Assembly: GCA_002337455.1 (NCBI GenBank) | Contig: DDGC01000020.1 | Coordinates: forward strand, 1 to 56,352 | Length of the DNA stretch: 56,352 bases | Source: Rhizobiales bacterium UBA1912 | GTDB lineage: Bacteria; Pseudomonadota; Alphaproteobacteria; Rhizobiales; Devosiaceae | Reading direction: 5' to 3' | Part shown: one piece after another, positions 41,672 to 49,956 of the stretch | How the letters are laid out: each line of letters opens with the position of its first letter | How positions within the stretch are numbered: position 1 is the stretch's first letter | Made by a program: the position numbers and the translations under genes | The notes under the pieces: generated by a model | What the model was told of the DNA's origin: nothing | Database searches by the model: none | The model's input: the letters and a program-made list of their open reading frames with translations, nothing else

Positions 41672-42268
41672 ATGTTCACTTTCGCCGCCATCCGCCAGAC
41701 CACTCCGGAAATTCGTGGCGATGGCCTTGTGCTGCGTTCGCCGCGCCAGAACGATTATTCGGCCTGGCGCAAGCTGCGGCTGGACAGCCGGACGTTCCTG
41801 ATGCCTTTCGAGCCGCGCTGGTCGGAAGCCGAGCTTTCGGCGAGAAGCTTCGCCGCCCGCGTGCGCCGAAACCGCCGCGACGCGCTCTATGGCACCGAGT
41901 TTTCCCTGTTCATTTTTACCCAGAGCGGGCGGCTGTCCACGCTGGTCGGCGGCATGACATTGTCCAACGTCCGGCGCCGCGCCTTCCAGAACGTCACGCT
42001 CGGCTACTGGATGGGCGAACAATTCGCTGGAAAGGGCATTATGACGCGCTCGGTTGCCCTGATCCTGCCGTTTGTGTTCGACAGTTTGAACCTTCATCGC
42101 ATCGAGGCGGCCTGTCTGCCAGACAACACGGCATCGCGCCGCGTCCTGTCGGCCAACGGTTTCCGCGAAATCGGAATTGCTGAGAACTATCTCCAGATCA
42201 ACGGCGAGTGGAGGGATCACATGCTGTTTGCGCTCACCCGCGAGCATTACGACAATCTCGCCGGTTGA
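41672..42268 (+). CDS. GNAT acetyltransferase, RimJ/RimL-like
   Basis: The protein is 198 residues from the ATG at 41672; the frame opens earlier, overlapping the peptidase gene. The acetyl-CoA loop is in MGEQFAGKGIMTRSVALILPFVF, and the RimJ/RimL ending LHRIEAACLPDNTASRRVLSANGFREIG is clear. The group acetylates protein N-termini (ribosomal S5, L7/L12) or related substrates; the target here is not predictable. It is the last gene of the run that starts at coxB, and about 74 bases separate it from the GGDEF-EAL gene. Confidence 0.88.
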   Translation: MFTFAAIRQTTPEIRGDGLVLRSPRQNDYSAWRKLRLDSRTFLMPFEPRWSEAELSARSFAARVRRNRRDALYGTEFSLFIFTQSGRLSTLVGGMTLSNVRRRAFQNVTLGYWMGEQFAGKGIMTRSVALILPFVFDSLNLHRIEAACLPDNTASRRVLSANGFREIGIAENYLQINGEWRDHMLFALTREHYDNLAG

Positions 42269-42342
42269 AAGCCGTGTTCGTTTGATTGCCAAACAGCGCA
42301 AAATCCCGCTACCACTGAATGTTGAATTAGGACCGTTGATTA

Positions 42343-45243
42343 ATGACGTTTAAGCCCGCCCGTTCTCTCGTCTTTCTAGCCGTGCTGTTTGCGGCACTGG
42401 CCGGACTGACGGGACGGGCGATGGCCTTCGAGGTCGTCACGATCCCCGAGGGGATCAATGCGGTCAATCTCGGTGCGGCGCTCGACGTCCTGCCGGGCGA
42501 GGACGGCCGCGTTCAGATCAGCACCGCACCCGGCGAAGACGGCATCATCCGCCGCATCGAAATCGTCTCGATCACCGAAGGTGCCAATCCCAACTGGGCA
42601 GTCTTTGCGCTGCGCAACGAAAGCGACGTGCAGATCGAGCGCCTGCTTGTCGCGCCCTATTTCCGGCTGCCCGGTTCGGGGGTGTTTCATCCCGATCTCG
42701 GTTCGGCCCGCATCACGGCGCTGACGCCCAGCCACGGGCTGCGCCCCGAGCGCGTCCCCGATTCTGAGGCCGACGTTTTCGACGTCGTGATCGACCCCGG
42801 CGCCACCGTCACACTGGTTGCCGAGCTCCAGTCTGGCACGCTTCCTGAACTCTATCTCTGGGAGCCCGATGCCTATCGTGACTACAAGAACTCCTTCACA
42901 CTGTTCCGCGGGACTGTGCTCGGGATTTCGAGCCTGGCAGCGGTGTTCCTGACCATCATGTTCGTGGTCAAGGGCAGGGGGGTCTTTCCGGCCACCGCAC
43001 TGCTGGCTTGGGCCGTGCTCGCCTATCTGCTCATCGATTTCGGCATATTCGGCCCACTGATCGGCGTGTCCAACGCTCTCATCCAGCCCTTCCGGGCGGC
43101 GGCGGAGGCCGCCCTTGCCACTACGCTGTTTGCCTTCCTGTTCATCTATCTCAATCTGCACCGATGGCACTTCAGGTTCACCCATGTGGCGCTTGGCCTC
43201 TCGGCGGTCTTTCTGGCGCTGTTCATCTATGCCTTTTTCAATCCCGCGCTCGCAGCGGGCATCGCGCGCACCTCGCTGGCTCTGATCGGCCTCGTGGGCC
43301 TGTTCCTGGTCCTGCTGCTGTCGATCCGCGGCTATGACCGTGCGGTGCTTCTGGTGCCGACCTGGGTGATCTATCTCGCCTGGCTGACCTATGCCTGGAT
43401 GGTCGTTTCGGGTCAGGTGTCCAACGACATCGCCCAATCCGCAGTCGCCGGTGGTCTCGTTCTGATTGTGATGCTGCTTGGTTTCACCGCCGTCCAGCAC
43501 GCGTTCTCCGACGGGCAGGTTTCCATCGGGGCGTTGTCGGAAGTCGAGCGCCGCGCGCTCGCCATGACCGGCTCGGGCGATTTCGTCTTTGACTGGAATA
43601 TCGACCGTGACCGCGTGAATGTATCCGACGAACTGGCCATCCGACTCGGCGAGCGCAAGGGTGCCTTGCGCGGTGCCATCAAGCGCTGGCTCGATCGCGT
43701 CCATCCCGAAGACCGGGACCGCTTCCGCACAGCGCTCGACACCCTGATCGAGTTGAAGCGCGGCAAGGTCAATTCCGATATCCGCATATCGGGCTTCGAT
43801 GGCAGCTTCCGCGCCTTCCGCATGCGCGTCAAACCCGTGCTGGGTGGCGACGGCCAGGTCAATCGTATAGTGGGAACGCTCCAGGACGTGACCGACGAGC
43901 GGGCCGGGCGCGACCGGCTTTTGCACGACGCCATCCACGACAGCCTCACCGGTCTGCCCAACCGCCAGCTCTTTCTCGACCGTCTCGAACGGGCGCTTTT
44001 ACGCTCGCGCGAGTTCAGCGAGGTCAAGCCTGCGGTTTTTCTCGTCGACCTCGACAAGTTCACCGACATTGACGAGCGCATCGGGCATATGGCGGCGGAT
44101 TCGCTGCTTTTGGCTGTCTCGCGCCGCCTGTCGCGTCTGCTGCGGCCACTCGATACTCTGGCGCGGATCTCGGGCGACCAGTTCGCAGTCGTTTTGCTAT
44201 CCGAGCAATCGGCCTCCAAGATCGCCGACATTGCCGAGCAGATGCGCAAAGCGCTGCGCAACCCGTTCAATTTCGGCGATCGGGACATGACGCTGACCGC
44301 TTCGATCGGCATCACGATCTACGACAATAAACCCGTTAAGGCCGAGGATGTGCTGCGCGACGCCGAACTGGCCATGCACTACGCCAAGCGCCATGGCGGG
44401 GACCGGATCGAGGCGTTTCGCGCGGCCACGCGCTCGATCGCCGTCTATGCTCAGGCTCTGGAAGACGATCTCAAGGAAGCGCTCGACCGGCGCGACCTCC
44501 AACTCCTTTACCAGCCCATTGTCGATATCCAGAATGACAACCGCATAGTGGGGGCCGAAGCGCTCATGCGCTGGAATCACCCAGAGCGCGGCCAGGTCAG
44601 CCCGTCCGCATTCATTCCTCTGGCCGAGCGCACCGGCCAGATCGAGAAGCTAGGCCGGTTGGCGTTCGAGGAGGCGGCCGAGCAGACGCGGCAGTGGATT
44701 TCGGCCATCAAGCTGCCGGAAAACTTCTTCGTCTCGGTCAATCTCTCTGCGGCGCAGTTGACCAGCGAAACATTGCTGAACGACATGAAAACGCTTGTCG
44801 CACAGCACAAATCGGTCGCCGGGCACATGAAGCTCGAAATTACCGAGAGCCAGGTGATGGGCAATCCAGAGCACGCGGTTTATATGCTCGAAGCGTTTAA
44901 GGGGCTCGGATTGGGCCTGGCGCTCGATGATTTCGGAACCGGGTATTCCTCGCTGTCCTACCTGCACCGTTTCCCGTTCGATACGATCAAGCTGCCATCG
45001 CCTTTCGTGCAGATCCGCGACGACAGCGGCATTTCCCACACCCAGATTCCGATCATCAATTCGGTGGTCGGTCTGGCGCGTGAACTCGATCTTGTGTTGA
45101 TCGCCGAAGGGGTGGAGACCGAGGACGAGATTGCCCGGCTCAAGAGCCTCAATTGCCGCTACGCGCAGGGCTTTGCGTTCGGCGCGGCCATGCCGGGCTC
45201 CGAACTTCAGCGCCGGCTACAGGCCCAGCTGTCCGGCAAATAG
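42343..45243 (+). CDS. Seven-TM PAS-GGDEF-EAL protein with degenerate GGDEF
   Basis: The 966-residue protein has a signal peptide (about 1-28), a periplasmic domain (about 29-180), about seven membrane helices (about 188-390), a PAS domain (about 400-520), a GGDEF domain (about 535-690) and an EAL domain (about 705-955). GGDEF is degenerate: SGDQF at 610-614. EAL is largely intact, with EALMRW (739-744), NLSAAQL, LEITES, DDFGTGYSSL, Lys883, AEGVET and a final QGF. The usual Asp after the Lys is Pro885 (KLP rather than KID). It is probably a c-di-GMP phosphodiesterase controlled by an envelope signal, perhaps with GTP sensing by the GGDEF domain; that part is inference. Confidence 0.9.
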   Translation: MTFKPARSLVFLAVLFAALAGLTGRAMAFEVVTIPEGINAVNLGAALDVLPGEDGRVQISTAPGEDGIIRRIEIVSITEGANPNWAVFALRNESDVQIERLLVAPYFRLPGSGVFHPDLGSARITALTPSHGLRPERVPDSEADVFDVVIDPGATVTLVAELQSGTLPELYLWEPDAYRDYKNSFTLFRGTVLGISSLAAVFLTIMFVVKGRGVFPATALLAWAVLAYLLIDFGIFGPLIGVSNALIQPFRAAAEAALATTLFAFLFIYLNLHRWHFRFTHVALGLSAVFLALFIYAFFNPALAAGIARTSLALIGLVGLFLVLLLSIRGYDRAVLLVPTWVIYLAWLTYAWMVVSGQVSNDIAQSAVAGGLVLIVMLLGFTAVQHAFSDGQVSIGALSEVERRALAMTGSGDFVFDWNIDRDRVNVSDELAIRLGERKGALRGAIKRWLDRVHPEDRDRFRTALDTLIELKRGKVNSDIRISGFDGSFRAFRMRVKPVLGGDGQVNRIVGTLQDVTDERAGRDRLLHDAIHDSLTGLPNRQLFLDRLERALLRSREFSEVKPAVFLVDLDKFTDIDERIGHMAADSLLLAVSRRLSRLLRPLDTLARISGDQFAVVLLSEQSASKIADIAEQMRKALRNPFNFGDRDMTLTASIGITIYDNKPVKAEDVLRDAELAMHYAKRHGGDRIEAFRAATRSIAVYAQALEDDLKEALDRRDLQLLYQPIVDIQNDNRIVGAEALMRWNHPERGQVSPSAFIPLAERTGQIEKLGRLAFEEAAEQTRQWISAIKLPENFFVSVNLSAAQLTSETLLNDMKTLVAQHKSVAGHMKLEITESQVMGNPEHAVYMLEAFKGLGLGLALDDFGTGYSSLSYLHRFPFDTIKLPSPFVQIRDDSGISHTQIPIINSVVGLARELDLVLIAEGVETEDEIARLKSLNCRYAQGFAFGAAMPGSELQRRLQAQLSGK

Positions 45244-45270
45244 CTTCGGAGGTGCGCCGGGCAGAAGTGC

Positions 45271-45849
45271 TCAGGCGTTGCCGGCTACAGGGCTCAGTGT
45301 GGCGCGGGTGACACCCAAAGCGGCCAGCGCCGCTTCGTATTTCTTGCTCGCCGGCAGGGCAAACAGCAGCTCGTTGGATGATGCCGCTGTCAACCAGCCA
45401 TTGGTCCGCAATTCGTCCTCCAACTGGCCCGCACCCCATTCGCAATAGCCCAGCGCGAGCAGGCTTGCATTGGGGCCTTTGCCAGACACCATGGCGCGCA
45501 ACACGTCGAGCGTCGCCGTCAGGCACACATCACCATCCACCGCAAAGGAATTGCCGTCGCGGAAGTAATCGGAGGTATGAAGCACAAAGCCCCGGCTCGA
45601 ATCGACGGGTCCGCCCTTGAAGACGCTTTGGTGCATAAGCCGTTCCGGCATGCGAATGGTGTCGTCGCCCTCTTCGAGGTCGATCTCGGCGAGAACGTCG
45701 GAAAGGTGCATGTCATCCATCGGCTGGTTGACCACAAGTCCCATGGCTCCATCGTCACCATGCGCGATGAGATAGATGACTGCCTCGGCAAAACGCTCGT
45801 CGCCAATATCGGGCGTTGCAACGAGGAACTGTCCTTTGAGCGTGTCCAT
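45271..45849 (-). CDS. YqgE/AlgH family protein (UPF0301)
   Basis: The 192-residue protein matches UPF0301 from the start: LKGQFLVATPDIGDERFAEAVIYLIAHGDDGAMGLVVNQP, then FKGGPVDSSRGFVLHT and the late CEWGAGQLEDEL. Structures of the family are known but no activity is agreed; AlgH was linked to alginate regulation in Pseudomonas. It converges on the GGDEF-EAL gene (27-base gap) and is divergent from the DsbD-N gene, an order I recall from other Hyphomicrobiales. Confidence 0.92.
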   Translation of the reverse strand: MDTLKGQFLVATPDIGDERFAEAVIYLIAHGDDGAMGLVVNQPMDDMHLSDVLAEIDLEEGDDTIRMPERLMHQSVFKGGPVDSSRGFVLHTSDYFRDGNSFAVDGDVCLTATLDVLRAMVSGKGPNASLLALGYCEWGAGQLEDELRTNGWLTAASSNELLFALPASKKYEAALAALGVTRATLSPVAGNA

Positions 45850-45982
45850 ACCAACTCACTTTCTGCCCGCCGCCCACTATAAACCTAAAGACTTCCGTCA
45901 GGGTTTCAAATCCACATCGATCACGAAGCGATGATCGAACGTCTCTTTCCCACGCCCCATTGCTGCACTAATGACTTTATCC

Positions 45983-46795
45983 ATGAAAATTGCGATTGCC
46001 ATCATCACGACGCTTGCCTTCACCGGATCGGCGCTTGCCGCGGAAACCGATTGGGTGGAGGTTGCCCCCGACGTTTCCATCCGGCTCGTTTCGTCCGACA
46101 TGCTCAGTGACGATGGAACCATCTGGATGGGGCTCGAAATCGATATGCCCGCCAACACAAAGACCTATTGGCGTGTGCCGGGCGAGACCGGGCTGCCTCT
46201 GGTTATCGACACCGAAGGGTCGCAAGACATTGGCGGCGTCGAAATTGCCTGGCCCTATCCAAAACGCGAGGTTGCCGAAGGCTATCTCGATCACGCGTTC
46301 TATGGCCATGTGCTTTTGCCGCTCTCCGTGGCAATCGAGGGCGATGCACCTGTTCTTGTGACCGACATAACGCTTGGCATCTGTTCCGACATCTGCGTGC
46401 CGGCAAATGCCAGCCTCAAGATCACGCCTGCGCTAGACGCGCCGGACCGCCCCAACGTTTTTCGCATTCAGCAAGCCATGGCCTCTGTCCCGTTGCCCCA
46501 TGACGGAGAGGGTATTCTGGGCGACGCGCGGTTCGATATGGAGGCCGAGGCCATAATTGTCGATTTGCTCGAACCCGGCTTCGATCACACCTCGATGATC
46601 GCCGATATCGCCAATTCGAGCCTCGTTTTCGGTGAGCCCGAGATCTTGGAGCCGGGCCGGTTGTCCTTTGCGCTGCTTGGGCGCGCAGGGCCCGAACCGC
46701 TGCGCGATGTCTCTGTGCATTTCACCTTCGACAGCGACGACGGTCCGTTCGAGATTGTCCGTCCTCTGGCCGGGACTGCCGACGGATCTTCGTAG
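45983..46795 (+). CDS. Periplasmic DsbD N-terminal-domain protein
   Basis: The protein is 270 residues from ATG 45983; an in-frame ATG at 45971 adds four residues. It has a signal peptide (MKIAIAIITTLAFTGSALA-A) and a DsbD alpha-like domain with the Cys pair in GICSDICVPA. In full DsbD the alpha domain hands electrons to periplasmic partners. Here the membrane and thioredoxin domains are absent, so it must get electrons elsewhere. It precedes a peroxiredoxin and a lipoprotein, which suggests envelope redox work, but the link is inference. CTCGAC-GCGA-GTCGAG (46817-46832) after the stop is a small hairpin. Confidence 0.82.
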   Translation: MKIAIAIITTLAFTGSALAAETDWVEVAPDVSIRLVSSDMLSDDGTIWMGLEIDMPANTKTYWRVPGETGLPLVIDTEGSQDIGGVEIAWPYPKREVAEGYLDHAFYGHVLLPLSVAIEGDAPVLVTDITLGICSDICVPANASLKITPALDAPDRPNVFRIQQAMASVPLPHDGEGILGDARFDMEAEAIIVDLLEPGFDHTSMIADIANSSLVFGEPEILEPGRLSFALLGRAGPEPLRDVSVHFTFDSDDGPFEIVRPLAGTADGSS

Positions 46796-46938
46796 CGGCA
46801 AAGCGTCTCTGCCAACCTCGACGCGAGTCGAGAATTCTCTTATGACAGGAACGAATCGAATTCACCTCGACGAGAGCGGGCAACCTTAGTGTGGCCGTAT
46901 TCGTCTTGTGTTTGTTTTGCTATAGCATGAGGACCTCC

Positions 46939-47430
46939 ATGACGATCCAGCCCGGCCAGCCCGTTGCTTCGGTGCCCGTAAAACACGTGACCGAACGCGG
47001 CGTTGAGGATGCGACCAGCGCCGACGTCCTGGGCAGCGGCACCGTCGTGTTCTTCACGGTTCCCGGAGCGTTCACGCCCACCTGCCATCTCAACCACCTG
47101 CCCGGCTATCTGGCCGCTGCCGATGAGCTGAGGGCCGCTGGCGTCGATACCATCGTTTGTGGCACGGTCAACGACCATCACGTGGTCAAGGCATGGGCCG
47201 AAGCGACCGGGGCACTTGGCAAGATCGAATTTATCGCCGATGGTCTGGGCAAGCTGGCGAACGCTCTGGGGTTGGAACGCGACTTGACCAGTGGCGGGCT
47301 CGGCATGCGGTTTATTCGTTCCTCGCTACTGATCCGTAACGGGGTGGTCGAAACCGTCAATGTTGAGGGTGCGCCCGGCGAGGTAACCAATTCGGGTGCT
47401 CCGGCTATGCTCGAAGCACTCAGGGCTTAA
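46939..47430 (+). CDS. Peroxiredoxin, Prx5-type
   Basis: The protein is 163 residues from the ATG at 46939, with GAGG seven bases upstream; the frame opens at 46891. The peroxidatic Cys motif is PGAFTPTCHLNHLPGYL, the Prx5/AhpE-like PxxxTxxC form, with the distal Arg in LGMRFIRSSLLI. Members reduce hydrogen peroxide and alkyl hydroperoxides in the cytoplasm with glutathione or thioredoxin. The stop shares a base with the next gene (TAATG). Confidence 0.93.
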   Translation: MTIQPGQPVASVPVKHVTERGVEDATSADVLGSGTVVFFTVPGAFTPTCHLNHLPGYLAAADELRAAGVDTIVCGTVNDHHVVKAWAEATGALGKIEFIADGLGKLANALGLERDLTSGGLGMRFIRSSLLIRNGVVETVNVEGAPGEVTNSGAPAMLEALRA

Positions 47431-47447
47431 TGAAAGGGATGGGGACC

Positions 47448-48008
47448 ATGGTGGGTTCGGTGTTGCGAATTGCTGCAGGCACGGCACTTGCTGCGCTTCT
47501 GGCCGGATGTTCAATGGGCTCGATGTTCGGCGGCAGCGACGATGCGAGCTATGCCAATATCAATGCCAGCCAGACCCAGGTGGCTCAGGCAGCCAGCGGT
47601 GCCATGCCGGCCATCGCCACCGAGTGCCCGCCGATCCGCATCCGCGGGGGCGCCGAATTCTATCGCTCCTACGCCGGCAACCGGACCTCGGATCCAACTG
47701 CGCTGCGCTATCAGGGCGTGCTCGATCGCGTTTCGCGCAATTGTGTGGTCTCGAACGGCATCATCACGGTGCAGATGGGCGCCGTGGGGCGCGTCATCAT
47801 CGGTCCGTCGGGTGGCGAGGGCAACATCACCATGCCGTTGCGCTTCGCTGTGCAGCGTGACGGGCTGGCGGTTTTCTCCCAGCGTTATGACGTTGCCGTT
47901 GCGGCCAGCCCCTCTAGTGCCAATGAATTCAGCCAGACAGTGGAAAACGTCGCCATTCCTTATGTGGGCGGCGAGCAGATCACCATTTTCGTAGGCTTTG
48001 ATAACTAG
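47448..48008 (+). CDS. Predicted lipoprotein, conserved hypothetical
   Basis: The protein is 186 residues from ATG 47448; ATG 47430, which overlaps the peroxiredoxin stop, is an alternative. A lipobox LLAGC follows a hydrophobic stretch, so it is probably anchored to the outer membrane. The mature part has ECPPIRIRGG, a Tyr/Arg-rich RYQGVLDRVSRNCVV, and a beta-rich GRVIIGPSGGEGNITMPLRFAV, suggesting an extracytoplasmic beta-sandwich. The pattern is one I associate with a conserved Rhizobiales family without a known role. It is the last gene before the gcv riboswitch. Confidence 0.8.
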   Translation: MVGSVLRIAAGTALAALLAGCSMGSMFGGSDDASYANINASQTQVAQAASGAMPAIATECPPIRIRGGAEFYRSYAGNRTSDPTALRYQGVLDRVSRNCVVSNGIITVQMGAVGRVIIGPSGGEGNITMPLRFAVQRDGLAVFSQRYDVAVAASPSSANEFSQTVENVAIPYVGGEQITIFVGFDN

Positions 48009-48050
48009 CAAGTTGACGGCGCCGAGACTTTCTTCCATGGTCCGGCCATC

Positions 48051-48330
48051 AGCGGGAGAGACCCTGGCCATCGAGCCGGGGCGCCGAAGGAGCAACCGCC
48101 CCGGAAACTCTCAGGCACAAGGGACCGCTGAGCTCAAGGCACTGCTACAGGGCGAGTATCGCCACCAGGCAGGGTGATTGGGCGAAAGAGGTTGGGCGCA
48201 ACCTGCGCGAGCAGGCTGGGTGCTGGCCAAAACTCTGGAAAGCGGAAGCGCAAGCTTCCCACCGACGGGTGTAGCCGGGTCTTGTGGCAAGCAAGCCGCC
48301 CGGGAAATCTCTCAGGTTGACCGACAGAGG
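48051..48330 (+). ncRNA. Tandem glycine riboswitch upstream of gcvT
   Basis: Aptamer 1 (48051-48129) is closed by AGCGG/CCGCT and contains GCCGAAGGAGCAA and GGAAACTCTCAGGC. Aptamer 2 (48233-48330) is closed by CTCTG (48233-48237) and CAGAG (48325-48329), with ACCGACGGGTGTAGCC and GGGAAATCTCTCAGG. The 103-base linker is far longer than the usual short one and contains small hairpins (GGCGA/TCGCC at 48151-48163; CCTGC-GCGA-GCAGG at 48202-48215). TTGACG at 48013 is a possible -35 box. Glycine binding normally turns on the gcv genes that follow. Confidence 0.92.
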
Positions 48331-48401
48331 GGGCACTACGTTACGATGCATTCCAATGCGTCGTTGTGTGGTGCCGTCCATCGTGAACCGGAGAGACCGA
48401 T

Positions 48402-49547
48402 ATGGCCGAAGGGGCCCAGACCGACCTACTCAAAACGGCGCTTTATGACCGTCATGTCGCCGCAGGCGGCAGGATTGTCGAATTTGGCGGCTATGCGCTG
48501 CCCGTCCAGTATGCCGGTATCGTCGCCGAGCACAATCACACCCGGGAAGCGGCCAGCCTGTTCGATGTCTCGCATATGGGACAGGTTGTCATTACCGGCC
48601 CCGATCACGCGACGACAATTGCCGCGCTCGAAGCCCTCACGCCCGCCGATCTGGCGTCCCTCGCTCCTGGCCAGATGCGCTATACGGTCCTGCTCAATGA
48701 CGAAGGTGGCATTGAGGACGATCTTATCATCACCCGTCCCGTGCAGGGGCAGGAGCCCGACGGCGTGATGTACATGGTCGTCAACGCGGCCCGTAAGCAT
48801 CACGATCTCGATTTTATACGCGCCAAGGCGCCCGCCGATGTGACATTCGATCTGCGCGACGATGTTTCGCTCATCGCCCTGCAAGGCCCCCGCGCGGCGG
48901 AAGTGCTCGCCAAACATTCCAGCATCACCGAACAGCTCGGTTTTATGCAGGCCGGTCCTGCGGTCATTGGCGGCATCGCCGTCAACGTCTCGCGTTCGGG
49001 CTATACCGGTGAAGACGGTTTCGAACTCTCGGTCGCCAATGGCGAAGCGCCCGCTCTGTTCGACCTTTTGATGGCCGATCCGCTGGTTGAACCTGCCGGA
49101 CTTGGTGCGCGCGACAGCCTGCGGCTTGAGGCCGGGCTCTGTCTTTACGGCCACGATATGACCGATACCGTCGATCCGGTTTCCGCCGGCCTGTTGTTTG
49201 CTGTCGGCAAGCGCCGCCGCACCGAGGGTGGCTTTACCGGCGCCGATGCCGTGCTGGGCCGTCTGGCCACCGGCGCCGACGACAAACGCGTCGGCATCCG
49301 TTTTGAAGGCCGCCAGCCGGTGCGCGAGGGCGCCGAACTCGTCGATGCCAGCGGCTCGATCATCGGCAGGATCACCTCGGGCACCTTCGCGCCCACGGCC
49401 CAGGCCTCGATCGCCATGGGGTATGTGCCCGCCGATATCGCCAGGGAGGGCGAACCCGTCACCGCCATGGTGCGCGGCAAGCCCATCGCAGGCACCGTCG
49501 CCAAAATGCCTTTCGTTCCACAGCGTTATTACCGCAAACCGGCCTGA
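48402..49547 (+). CDS. gcvT: Glycine cleavage system T protein (aminomethyltransferase)
   Basis: GcvT transfers the methylene group from aminomethyl-lipoyl-H protein to tetrahydrofolate and releases ammonia. The 381-residue protein carries LFDVSHMGQVVITGPD near the start, the folate-binding YTGEDGFELSV, GLGARDSLRLEAGLCLYGHD and the closing RGKPIAGTVAKMPFVPQRY. CCGGAGAG lies before the ATG. It is the first gene of gcvT-H-PA-PB and lies about 70 bases after the second aptamer. Confidence 0.97.
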   Translation: MAEGAQTDLLKTALYDRHVAAGGRIVEFGGYALPVQYAGIVAEHNHTREAASLFDVSHMGQVVITGPDHATTIAALEALTPADLASLAPGQMRYTVLLNDEGGIEDDLIITRPVQGQEPDGVMYMVVNAARKHHDLDFIRAKAPADVTFDLRDDVSLIALQGPRAAEVLAKHSSITEQLGFMQAGPAVIGGIAVNVSRSGYTGEDGFELSVANGEAPALFDLLMADPLVEPAGLGARDSLRLEAGLCLYGHDMTDTVDPVSAGLLFAVGKRRRTEGGFTGADAVLGRLATGADDKRVGIRFEGRQPVREGAELVDASGSIIGRITSGTFAPTAQASIAMGYVPADIAREGEPVTAMVRGKPIAGTVAKMPFVPQRYYRKPA

Positions 49548-49564
49548 TCCAGAGGGACCTCACC

Positions 49565-49930
49565 ATGACCACCCGCTACACAACCGACCATGAATATGTC
49601 CGCACCGAAGGCAAGATCGGCACCATCGGCATTTCCAGCTTCGCCCAGGAACAACTCGGCGACATCGTGTTTGTCGAACTGCCCACAGTCGGCGCCAGCT
49701 TCAAGAAGGGCGAGGAAGTCGCCGTCGTTGAATCGGTCAAGGCCGCCTCGGAAATCTACGCTCCTGTGTCCGGCACCGTGACCGAGATCAACGACGCTCT
49801 GTCCGACGAACCCGGCCTCATCAATTCCGACCCGGCCGCCGGCGGTTGGATCTTCAAGCTCGAATTGTCCGACGAGGCTGAACTCGAAGGTCTTATGGAC
49901 GAAACCGCCTACGCCGATCACACGGCTTAA
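49565..49930 (+). CDS. gcvH: Glycine cleavage system H protein
   Basis: GcvH is the lipoyl-bearing shuttle between the P, T and L proteins. The 121-residue protein has the lipoylation motif ESVKAASEIYAPVSG with Lys59 as attachment site, and the family segments HEYVRTEGKIGTIGISSFAQEQLGDIVFVELP. It starts 17 bases after gcvT and is followed by the two P-subunit genes, so all four are translated from one message. Confidence 0.98.
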   Translation: MTTRYTTDHEYVRTEGKIGTIGISSFAQEQLGDIVFVELPTVGASFKKGEEVAVVESVKAASEIYAPVSGTVTEINDALSDEPGLINSDPAAGGWIFKLELSDEAELEGLMDETAYADHTA

Positions 49931-49956
49931 CCCTCTCGATCTGAACCGGAGCCGCG

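Noticed and set aside
42376..43938. 520-codon minus-strand frame opposite the GGDEF-EAL gene
   Set aside because: Shadow of the real gene; the composition is typical of an antisense GC-rich frame.
48130..48232. Riboswitch linker considered as a third, degenerate glycine aptamer
   Set aside because: It has no CTCTCAGG-type core and no closing stem matching an aptamer; only simple hairpins are seen.
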